Part shown: positions 1 to 6,623 of the stretch, piece by piece
Numbering within the stretch: position 1 is the stretch's first letter
Layout of the letters: the number at the start of each line of letters is the position of its first letter
Assembly (NCBI GenBank): GCA_947175225.1
Contig: CAMWLX010000040.1
Location: forward strand, 1 to 14,448
Direction of reading: 5' to 3'
Source of the DNA: an uncultured Porphyromonadaceae bacterium
GTDB lineage: Bacteria; Bacteroidota; Bacteroidia; Bacteroidales; Muribaculaceae
DNA: 14,448 nt
Program-made: the position numbers and the translations under genes
The notes under the pieces: generated by a model
Seen by the model: only the letters and a program-made list of their open reading frames with translations
Told to the model about the DNA's origin: nothing
Databases searched by the model: none

Positions 1-380
1 ACAACCTCTTCTCCTTCTTTCATGTCTGCAATGTCAAAAGTTTGATTCTTCGCATACTTATCAACATTATTATACACTATCTTTGCAGAATTTCTATTGT
101 AAATAGTTTTGACCCAAAGAACTTTATCTGACTCTATGAGATTCTTAAACAGATCATCGATTTGATTAAAAAAATCATCGTCTGTAGTATCTTGAGCAAG
201 AACTACTTCACATTCTCCATTCTCTTTAGTGTGATATAAATGCAAAGGTTCTATCTTTCCCTTTTCAGTCGTTAACCATCCGCTGGTCATAAGAAATTCT
301 TGTAGTTTCACATAGCTTGCATCTTTAGATTCTTTGCCATCGAAGGAGAATATGAATTTTGCAGTTTCCATTATTTTCAT
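1..380 (-). CDS. Unrecognised protein, last visible gene of the caspase operon (3' end outside window)
   Basis: An open frame of 126 codons begins at ATG 380 (MKIMETAKF) and runs off the left edge without a stop; a second ATG at 371 is an alternative start. It begins 23 bases after the caspase stop codon, on the same strand, so co-transcription is likely. The visible part has no signal peptide or membrane segment, unlike the four genes upstream. It is acidic, with patches such as DTTDDDFFNQIDDL and DMKEGEEVV, and looks like a small mixed alpha/beta cytoplasmic protein. I do not recognise a family. It could be a regulator, chaperone or inhibitor of the protease, but only position suggests this. 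Confidence 0.75.
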   Translation of the reverse strand, partial: MKIMETAKFIFSFDGKESKDASYVKLQEFLMTSGWLTTEKGKIEPLHLYHTKENGECEVVLAQDTTDDDFFNQIDDLFKNLIESDKVLWVKTIYNRNSAKIVYNNVDKYAKNQTFDIADMKEGEEV

Positions 381-403
381 AACATTTATGTTGATTTAGT
401 TCT

Positions 404-1963
404 TTATCTGATTTTTAAATCTCTCCAAGAATCCCGAAATGATGATGATACAGTAACTGTAGGAGTTTGAAGTTTTCCATTCAAATCTATAGATCGATTC
501 TTGACAGTTTCTGTGACGTAATCCGCAAGTTCTCCCCATGTGATGTCTCCTCCGGTTTCTTGAATCTTCCTGAGTAGGGTATAAGTAAACAATCCATGCT
601 TTTGCGCTTCAATAGGGAACGCCGTTTCTTCATTGGATGTGGCTGAGAAAACAATGAGTTTACCATTGGGTACATGCATTTTGGGTTTTATTGTAATACC
701 ACGAGTTGCCATAAGCATACCTCCATCCCTCTTTGATCCACTGAAACAAGCATCCAAAAGAACAACGACAGATTTAGCAGGCATAGCAGAAAGGGATGCA
801 TAGAAATCATCAAGATTCAATCCAGATGAAGGATCTGTACCAAATCCGTCAACAGGTAATAAGAATGCTTCGGCGGTTTTATCATCAGGCACTCCATGAC
901 CTGCATAATATACAATCACAGAAACTTGGTCTCTAAAAGCCTCACATCTTTGGGTAATATTCGAAAGAGCATATTTTATATCATTGAGGGATGCATCTTC
1001 AAGATATTCGATATTATCTTCTGGAACGCCAAAGGTAGATGTTAGATATTTTTGAAACACTCTTCCATCATTAATAGCGTGTGGAACATTTGGAACTCTT
1101 TTATAGTTTTCGTTGGCAATTATTATAGCATATGTATTTGGCGTTTGCTGATGGGCTACAGGTATACCATAATCCACACTATGATTCATTGCTCTTGCTA
1201 ATTCAGAAGTTGATTCTTGTGCATACATTAAAGAGGTTGTTACAACCTTATGCCACATGTGTGATGCATCTTTCATTTTACCCTCTTTTAGATACAGTTC
1301 TCCTTTTATTTCATAAAATCTAGGATTATTATTATCATGTCGTATGGCGTTGTCAATCATTTCATGTGCTTTTTTATAATCTTTAGGTATCCCTAACCCA
1401 TTTTCATAACTTATAGCCAAGCCCCAGTAGCAGTCAGCAAGATCCTGCCCAGTACATAAACTCAAACCTTCATTGAAATATTTATTAGCAGTCTTATAAT
1501 CACCAAACTGAGAATAGTTGGCTCCGATTAATGGAATTGCTGAATATTCTTTTTTATCTAAAGCAGACAAAAGAAGACTGAGTCCCTCATCTTCTTTACC
1601 GGACATTTGGGATAGATATCTACCTGCTTCTACGCAAGCTTTTGGATAGCCTTTGCTTGCAGCATCAAGTAATAAGTCAATACGAAACTTCTTTTCACAT
1701 CCTATTCCGTATTGATAAAATTGATACAACAAAAAAATTGACTGAGCATCTCCTTGATCAGCAGCTTTATTAATCCATTTAAAGGCCTCATTTGCATTTT
1801 GTGGAAATCCATTTGTGCCTTCTGCATAATACCTCGATATGTTTTTTTGTGATTCAAGGTCTCCACTTTCAGCTCTTGAAATCATCAAATTCCCATAATT
1901 ACTTTGGGCATAAATATAGATATATCCTGATAAAATCAGCATTAATAAAACAATCGTTCTCAT
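404..1963 (-). CDS. Secreted Sel1-repeat plus caspase-fold (C14/metacaspase-like) protease
   Basis: I chose ATG 1963 (MRTIVLLMLILSG), giving 519 residues, because it begins a clear signal peptide (cleavage likely at YA|QSN), follows an AAAGGAAAG-like stretch and overlaps the upstream stop as TAATG. An in-frame start at 2029 would put 22 charged residues before the signal. Residues about 25-255 are Sel1/TPR-like helical repeats. Residues about 275-515 form a peptidase C14 caspase domain, with the catalytic His in YYAGHGV (His356) and the catalytic Cys in LLDACFSGS (Cys406). Caspase-fold enzymes are Cys proteases, often cutting after Arg/Lys in bacterial members; the substrate here is unknown. 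Both catalytic residues are present, so it should be active. The signal peptide places it in the periplasm or at the surface, unlike typical cytosolic bacterial caspase effectors. Identity of the fold is firm; its role is inferred. Confidence 0.92.
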   Translation of the reverse strand: MRTIVLLMLILSGYIYIYAQSNYGNLMISRAESGDLESQKNISRYYAEGTNGFPQNANEAFKWINKAADQGDAQSIFLLYQFYQYGIGCEKKFRIDLLLDAASKGYPKACVEAGRYLSQMSGKEDEGLSLLLSALDKKEYSAIPLIGANYSQFGDYKTANKYFNEGLSLCTGQDLADCYWGLAISYENGLGIPKDYKKAHEMIDNAIRHDNNNPRFYEIKGELYLKEGKMKDASHMWHKVVTTSLMYAQESTSELARAMNHSVDYGIPVAHQQTPNTYAIIIANENYKRVPNVPHAINDGRVFQKYLTSTFGVPEDNIEYLEDASLNDIKYALSNITQRCEAFRDQVSVIVYYAGHGVPDDKTAEAFLLPVDGFGTDPSSGLNLDDFYASLSAMPAKSVVVLLDACFSGSKRDGGMLMATRGITIKPKMHVPNGKLIVFSATSNEETAFPIEAQKHGLFTYTLLRKIQETGGDITWGELADYVTETVKNRSIDLNGKLQTPTVTVSSSFRDSWRDLKIR

Positions 1964-2712
1964 TAAAATCTTTCCTTTAAAGCAGTTATTGCGTCTTCCC
2001 ATCCTTGATTGGCTGCTTTTTGTATCCATTTTTTAGCAAGTTGTTTGTCTACAGGTGTATTATTAAAACCATCCAAATATATTAAGCCCATATAATATTG
2101 TGCTGCTGATGATCCATTTTCTGCGGCTTTTGTTGTCCAAGAAATAAATTCTTCTGCATTCTTTTCAAATTTAAACGGATGATTATATCCTTCGAAATAT
2201 GCTCTAGCTATTTCCCACTGGGCTCCAGGGTCACCACCAAGTGCTGATGATAAAGTCCAACGTAATGCTCTTTTCGAATCCTGGCATGTCCCTTTGCCCT
2301 CCAAATATGCTTGACCAAGCATATACTTCCCATAATCATCACCATTATGGGCAGCTTTAAAGAACCAATCAAATGCTTTTGAATCTTCTCCGATATGACT
2401 ATAATATCTACCTAATGTAGATTGTGCCTCAGAATTATTATTTTCAGCCGCTATTTGAACCCATTTAAGCCCCTCATATTCATTTTGAGTTACTCCATAG
2501 CCACAAATATAAATTTCGCCAATGCGCATTGGTGATAATATAGTATCTCCAAGAGAATAAGCTTTTTTATAAAGATCAATCGCGGTTAGATATTCTTTTT
2601 GTTCGAATTTGGAACTTGCATTATCATAGACAGATTTGATGTTTTCAGCAATTGCGTTTTCGTAAAAGACTATGTTAAAGGACACAATAATGAATAATAT
2701 CCAAGTTCTCAT
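1963..2712 (-). CDS. Secreted Sel1-like repeat protein (second of a paralogous pair)
   Basis: This 249-residue protein starts with a signal peptide (cleavage likely at AIA|EN) and then consists almost entirely of Sel1-like repeats, a TPR-related helical solenoid that binds proteins. Repeat landmarks include EAQSTLGRYYSHIG, YGKYMLGQAYLEGKG, AQWEIARAYFEGY and AQYYMGLIYLDG. No enzymatic motif is visible. The stop codon shares one base with the caspase start (TAATG), which suggests translational coupling. The segment LGDTILSPMRIGEIY aligns with LGERTLSPMKLSDFY of the next gene upstream, so the two are tandem paralogues. It probably acts as a periplasmic scaffold or adaptor for the caspase; that role is inference from position and fold. 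Confidence 0.9.
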   Translation of the reverse strand: MRTWILFIIVSFNIVFYENAIAENIKSVYDNASSKFEQKEYLTAIDLYKKAYSLGDTILSPMRIGEIYICGYGVTQNEYEGLKWVQIAAENNNSEAQSTLGRYYSHIGEDSKAFDWFFKAAHNGDDYGKYMLGQAYLEGKGTCQDSKRALRWTLSSALGGDPGAQWEIARAYFEGYNHPFKFEKNAEEFISWTTKAAENGSSAAQYYMGLIYLDGFNNTPVDKQLAKKWIQKAANQGWEDAITALKERF

Positions 2713-2724
2713 ATTTTTTTATAA

Positions 2725-3486
2725 TTAATATCCAAGTTCTATTAGTTTCTTAATTGCATCTTGATCTCCATTTTCAGCAGCAATCATAAACCATTTTATT
2801 GCTTCTGTCTTGTCAGCTTTAACTCCCCCCATACCATTTAAGTAAATGATTCCTACTCTGTATTGAGACTGAGGACATCCATTGGAAGCGGCCCGCAGAG
2901 CCCATTTCACAAATTCTTTTTCATCTTTTTGAACTCCATTTTTACCATATCCGTAGATAATAGCCATTGCATCTTGTGCATCAGGATGATTATTTTCAGC
3001 AGCCTTTCTAAGCCAACTTAAGCCTAGTTGATTATTTTGGACCACTCCTTCTCCGTCCAAATAGGCTAAAGCTATTTTAAACTGAGCATCAGAATAGCCT
3101 TGTTCTGCTGATTTTAAATACCACTTTGCTGATTCTGAAAGATTTTTGGAGACTCCCATACCGTAATAATACATATCACCTACCATATTTTGAGCTTTCG
3201 CATTTCCATTATTAGCAGCAATTCTTAGCCATTTGTCACTTTCCGAATAGTTTTCAGGTACACCTTTTCCCAAAGCATAGAAATCAGATAATTTCATAGG
3301 AGATAGTGTCCTTTCTCCCAGATTATAAACTTGCTTATAATAAGCAATTGCTTCGCTGTAGCGACCAGCCTTCTCCAATTCAATTGCGGTATTATATAAA
3401 CGAATAATTGTATCCTCCTCTGTTTCGCCAAATGTTGTTAGGGTAACTCCCAACATTATCACTAAAATAAATATTATTCTTTTCAT
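2725..3486 (-). CDS. Secreted Sel1-like repeat protein (first of a paralogous pair)
   Basis: The product is 253 residues with an N-terminal signal peptide (MKRIIFILVIMLGVTLTTFG) followed by a short helical lead-in and about five Sel1 repeats, for example AQNMVGDMYYYGMGVSKN, AQFKIALAYLDGEGV, AQDAMAIIYGYGKNG and SQYRVGIIYLNGMGGV. Sel1 repeats are protein-binding solenoids and are not enzymes. The start codon overlaps the stop of the DUF4384 gene by four bases (ATGA), and the stop lies 12 bases before the next Sel1 gene, so all belong to one mRNA. Its repeats are closer to the Sel1 consensus than those of the downstream paralogue or the caspase N-terminus, so it may be the least diverged copy. 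Confidence 0.9.
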   Translation of the reverse strand: MKRIIFILVIMLGVTLTTFGETEEDTIIRLYNTAIELEKAGRYSEAIAYYKQVYNLGERTLSPMKLSDFYALGKGVPENYSESDKWLRIAANNGNAKAQNMVGDMYYYGMGVSKNLSESAKWYLKSAEQGYSDAQFKIALAYLDGEGVVQNNQLGLSWLRKAAENNHPDAQDAMAIIYGYGKNGVQKDEKEFVKWALRAASNGCPQSQYRVGIIYLNGMGGVKADKTEAIKWFMIAAENGDQDAIKKLIELGY

Positions 3487-4379
3487 TTGCTAATTGTTAT
3501 TTTTATTTGATTCGTTTGTATTTTCTTGTCTTTAGTCAAAATCTTTACCAACCATTGTTTAAAGTTCTCATAGGATATGTTGTCTGGAACATCCTCAATG
3601 TCGGAATCAAAACCATTTCTTTTCCCAAATTGAGAGGGTGAGAATAAAATATACATTGTATTATATTCTTTTTCCAAGTTACAACTTAGCTTATATTCAT
3701 CTACTTTGCCTCTGTCAATTTTTTCTGCATCACGAACTGAGAAAAAAATGTATTCGCTATTAGCAACAATTGGGACAGTTGCAATATTATCCGATTTATA
3801 AGGTAAAATTGAATATACGGTTTGAGCCATTTCATCCAATAAGTATACCGATAAGAAACCATCTACAGGAGATTGAAAATACAAGTATAAATCATCTCCA
3901 TCTCGAAACTCAGTTGACTCATATTTCAATGATGTTCCATTCCTTAGAGGTTTTGCAATAAACTCTACTTTGGCTTGTGTTATTTCTCGAGCCTTTCCTT
4001 TTATGTCGCAGGTGACTGCAATAACATGATCTCCAAACTGAATATCATAAACTGGTTCTCCAATTGTCTCTATCCATTCACCCTTAACATCAGTTTCTGC
4101 TAATGAAAAGAATTTTTCATCGAATTGCCCATTTTTATCAGAAGACATTAAGGAAGTGCTTTGAGTTACAATAGACCCAAATTCATCTGCTATTGCTTGA
4201 ATTTGTGCATATTTTAGTGCTGTTCGCTTAGCCTCCTCAATAGACATTGTCTCAGGTGCATAATAGGTGTATTTCGCAGAAACCTTTTGGATTTTTTGCG
4301 AAAACAACGGAAATGCAAATAATACTGTGATAATAAATAGAAAGCCTCGTTTCACCATAAACCAAGAAGAATGAAACAT
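3483..4379 (-). CDS. Exported DUF4384-domain protein, first gene of the caspase operon
   Basis: The frame gives 298 residues from ATG 4379; an ATG at 4358 (MVKRGFLFI) would start directly at the signal peptide and is equally plausible because neither has a strong ribosome binding site. The signal probably ends at LFS|QK. Residues about 30-145 resemble the N-terminal part of other Bacteroidota exported proteins (YAPETMSIEEAKRTALKYAQ, then ADEFGSIV). Residues about 150-255 fit DUF4384, including FQSPVDGFLSVYLLDE and the aromatic MYILFSPSQF strand. DUF4384 is a beta-sandwich often found in or next to caspase-domain proteins, which agrees with the gene three positions downstream. Its function is unknown; a sensor or inhibitor role is a guess. 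It overlaps the next gene by four bases. Confidence 0.85.
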   Translation of the reverse strand: MFHSSWFMVKRGFLFIITVLFAFPLFSQKIQKVSAKYTYYAPETMSIEEAKRTALKYAQIQAIADEFGSIVTQSTSLMSSDKNGQFDEKFFSLAETDVKGEWIETIGEPVYDIQFGDHVIAVTCDIKGKAREITQAKVEFIAKPLRNGTSLKYESTEFRDGDDLYLYFQSPVDGFLSVYLLDEMAQTVYSILPYKSDNIATVPIVANSEYIFFSVRDAEKIDRGKVDEYKLSCNLEKEYNTMYILFSPSQFGKRNGFDSDIEDVPDNISYENFKQWLVKILTKDKKIQTNQIKITISK

Positions 4380-4436
4380 CTAAAAGTTACATCTGGCGTC
4401 TATTGCTCTAATAAAAACAAAAATAGTCTTCCTCAT
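4380..4436 (-). CDS. Possible 18-codon leader peptide whose stop abuts the DUF4384 start
   Basis: ATG 4436 opens an 18-residue frame, MRKTIFVFIRAIDARCNF, ending with TAG at 4382-4380, immediately before ATG 4379 and in the same frame. It lies just downstream of the leader RNA T tract. Such an arrangement could couple initiation at the DUF4384 gene to translation of the leader. Alternatively it could be an N-terminal extension reached by TAG readthrough, or chance. There is no clear ribosome binding site (AGTAACTAT precedes it). Peptide expression is unproven. Confidence 0.35.
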   Translation of the reverse strand: MRKTIFVFIRAIDARCNF

Positions 4437-4491
4437 ATAGTTACTGTCTTAATAGGTTAACGTCGGAAGACTCACAGTCCAACGTGTATAT

Positions 4492-4805
4492 AAAAAAAGA
4501 GCGTGAGAGTCTGTATCTGTTACTCGTCCCACGAATCGAGGCTGTGGCATGTGCCCTTCTAACTAGAACGAGCAACGCGGAGCCTCACGCCGTATGATAT
4601 ATGACGTGGAGAGTATGTATCGCTACATGCTCTCACGAAGGTATACCATACCCCGAAAGGCGCCTATCGTTGCCTCATTCCTGAGTTAGAATTTGAAACT
4701 GCCACATTTCGATTCGTCAAGAACAAGCGCTTGATAAACGCTCTTGTAATATGTCTGCACCCCGCCCGCGTCACCCCATATCGGGACTCCGCGGTCGATA
4801 TGCAT
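4492..4805 (-). ncRNA. Structured leader or small RNA upstream of the caspase operon
   Basis: A strong minus-strand promoter (4809-4840) starts a transcript near 4804 that is non-coding and GC-richer than its surroundings until a T tract at 4498-4492. Bases 4700-4706 and 4709-4716 are perfectly complementary to 4543-4549 and 4532-4539, giving 15 pairs between arms about 150 bases apart. Bases 4584-4590 pair with 4501-4507 just before the T tract, and 4568-4575 pair with 4520-4527. The first helix crosses the other two, so they form a pseudoknot or are mutually exclusive alternatives. Local hairpins are at 4609-4634 and 4640-4652. It could be a stand-alone RNA (6S or the Bacteroidales-1 motif are candidates I cannot confirm) or an attenuating leader for the operon 110 bases downstream. 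I saw no tmRNA tag or RNase P core. Confidence 0.6.
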
Positions 4806-4808
4806 CGG

Positions 4809-4840
4809 CAAAGTTAATGATAAATTTTTAAAATTGCAAA
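4809..4840 (-). promoter_or_regulatory. Bacteroidota-type promoter of the leader RNA and caspase operon
   Basis: Reading the minus strand, TTTG (4840-4837) is followed by 20 bases and then TAACTTTG (4816-4809). This matches the Bacteroidota sigma-A consensus TTTG, 19-21 bases, TAnnTTTG exactly. The AT-rich bases upstream could act as an UP-like element. The start should lie near 4803-4805, leaving a leader of about 425 bases before the DUF4384 gene. Confidence 0.75.
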
Positions 4841-4869
4841 ATTTTTGATTGTAATTATCACATAAATAT

Positions 4870-5823
4870 TAATATCGGCAGAGTAGCAAAGGACTCGCAG
4901 GAGATTTATGCCCAATGTTATAAAATTCTGTGAAAATCTGCTTGTTCCTGCGCTAATAATAAGGTCTGCGCATAAACAATCAAAATTCCCACCGTAAGGG
5001 AACGATGGGTAAGTTATGCACAGAACTCTCTTTCAGAGTGCTCAGAACTGTCAGATCGGCGCAGAAATTTATTCGAGTTATCTGCTGTCAGAATTCGGCC
5101 AAGCCACATGTATTTTTTATCGAGTAAAGGGGCAAAGGGCTCGCCGAGTACAATGTATCGGCGAATGATAAAATTCTGTGAAAATCTGCTTGTTCCTGTA
5201 CTAAGAATCAGGTCTGCGCATAAACAATCAAAATTCCCACCGTAAGGGAACGATGTGGAGGTCATGCTCAGAACTCTCTTTCAGAGCGCTCAGAACTGTC
5301 AGATCGGCACAGAAAATTTATTCGAGTTATCAGCTGTCAGAATTCGGCCAAGCCACATGTATTTTTTATCGAGTAAAGGGGCAAAGGGCTCGCCGAGTAC
5401 AATGTATCGGCGAAAGATAAAATTCTGTGAAAATCTGATTGTTCTTGCGCTAATAATAAGGTCTGCGCATAAACAATCAAAATTTCCACCGTAAGGAACA
5501 AAGTGGATGTTAGGCTCAGAACTCTCTTTCAGAGTGCTCAGAACTGTCAGATCAGCACAGAAAAATTATTCGAGTTATCAGATGTCAGAATTCGGCCAAG
5601 CCACGTGTTTTTTTATCACGCAAAGGCGCAAAGGACTCGCCGAGTACAATGTATCAGCGAATGATAAAATTCTGTGAAAATCTGATTGTTCCTGCGCTAA
5701 GAATAAGGTCTGCGCATAAGCCATCAAAATTCCTACCGTAAGGGAACGATATGGATGTCATGCTCAGAACTCTCTTTCAAAGCGCTAAGAAAACAGATAG
5801 GCTCAGAATAATTATTCTTGAGT
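4870..5823. repeat. Tandem array of about three and a half 248-base direct repeats
   Basis: The landmark TAAAATTCTGTGAAAATCTG starts at 4921, 5169, 5418 and 5665, giving units of 248, 249 and 247 bases. A degenerate upstream stub begins near 4870, and homology fades near 5823. Units also share a hairpin TTCCC...GGGAA, a CTCT-TTC-AGAG hairpin, and a six-pair stem-loop CGCCGA...TCGGCG (5142-5163, 5391-5412; the third at 5638-5659 has one mismatched base). Units are mostly identical, with scattered substitutions. On the minus strand copies 2 and 3 are open for about 70-80 codons, for example FPYGGNFDCLCADLI, but copy 4 has an early stop and unit lengths are not all multiples of three, so coding is doubtful. 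There are no CRISPR-like short repeats and spacers. Nothing else is seen in 4841-5897. Confidence 0.85.
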
Positions 5824-5897
5824 CAACCGGAAGCAGGGATAAGGCTGCATCAGTTTGCGAAAAATGAGTGACTTGATCTGCCAATTTGTCATATTAA

Positions 5898-6511
5898 GGC
5901 GGTTATCATAGGGTAAAGACAGAGAGCGGATCGTTTGAAGAGTATCTTCAAAATCTTCCGCTAAAACCAATAGGCTATTCCACTCATCTATATGATGGGA
6001 GGTGGTGCTACTCGCTCAAGGTGGCAAACCTGCTCAGGAAATTGAGATCATCAGAGGCAACGGTGACGAATTCAATCTTTTTAAGGAAGGTGATAAAGAT
6101 TTCACAGAGAGAAAACATAGTTATATCTGGACAACCCCCAATAAAGGCGAGCGAAGGCTCAATAGACAAGGAGGGCGATTATTCTCAGGCGACTATGAAT
6201 TCTTAGAAAAACATAATAAAATTTTTAATAAAGAATAGTATGAAAATAATCCCAACTATTTGATCCCCAGAGTCAAGAGTGCCTATCGATTCATTGGAGA
6301 CAGCCAAACGGAAACTGAGATAAAAGAAGCCTACAAAGCTTACAAGAAAAGAAATAACCTTATAGATTGATATTTCACGTCAAGGTTAGCAACCAAAGGA
6401 AGCACGAGCATCACCATGATTGGCATGGCTATGATGATCTTAGGAATCAGCGGATTGCGCCTCATCAACTTCACCTCTTTCTGCAAAAACTCTGACCAAG
6501 CTTTAGCCTAA
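5898..6511 (+). pseudogene. Decayed DUF4846-like gene with central deletion and stop codons
   Basis: From 5898 one frame reads GGYHRVKTESGSFEEYLQNL, continuing PLKPIGYSTHLYDGR, which matches the N-terminal signature of DUF4846 (a Bacteroidota family of unknown function). Near 6000 the match ends and another frame reads LLAQGGKPAQEIEII, resembling the family's C-terminal LLAQ...PAQEI segment, so the middle appears deleted with a frame change. The same second frame continues through TAG at 6236 and TGA at 6368 with protein-like text on both sides (KSAYRFIGDSQTETEIKEAY; then a hydrophobic MIGMAMMILGISGL) to a TAA at 6509. Parts after about 6060 do not resemble DUF4846 to me and may come from another gene. 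It is on the opposite strand to both flanking operons and is probably not expressed. Confidence 0.5.
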
Positions 6512-6513
6512 TT

Positions 6514-6543
6514 AAAAAGTCCCGGCTTCTCTCAAGCCGAGAC
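6514..6543 (-). terminator. Intrinsic terminator of the receiver/LRR operon
   Basis: A ten-position stem with one mismatch (6519-6528 with 6534-6543, loop of five) is followed on the minus strand by TTTTT (6518-6514). It lies 80 bases beyond the LRR stop codon in the correct orientation. On the plus strand the hairpin is not followed by a T run, so it is one-directional. Confidence 0.8.
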
Positions 6544-6623
6544 TTACATACTCATTGATACTTAAATACTTAACTTTACAAACCTAACATCGGAAGGAAT
6601 TGTTACATTTGAAACAAGCCTTT

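Noticed and set aside
1963..2029. Longer N-terminus of the caspase starting at 2029
   Set aside because: It would place 22 polar residues before a good signal peptide; ATG 1963 is coupled to the upstream stop codon.
4492..4805. tmRNA or RNase P RNA
   Set aside because: No tag-peptide frame with a typical ALAA end, no CCA end, and no GAGGAAAGTCC-like RNase P core could be found.
5255..5494. Plus-strand open frame of 79 codons in the repeat array
   Set aside because: It spans one repeat period, is not kept in the other units and resembles no family.
4870..5823. CRISPR array
   Set aside because: Repeats are about 248 bases and contiguous, with no short repeats separated by unique spacers and no cas genes.
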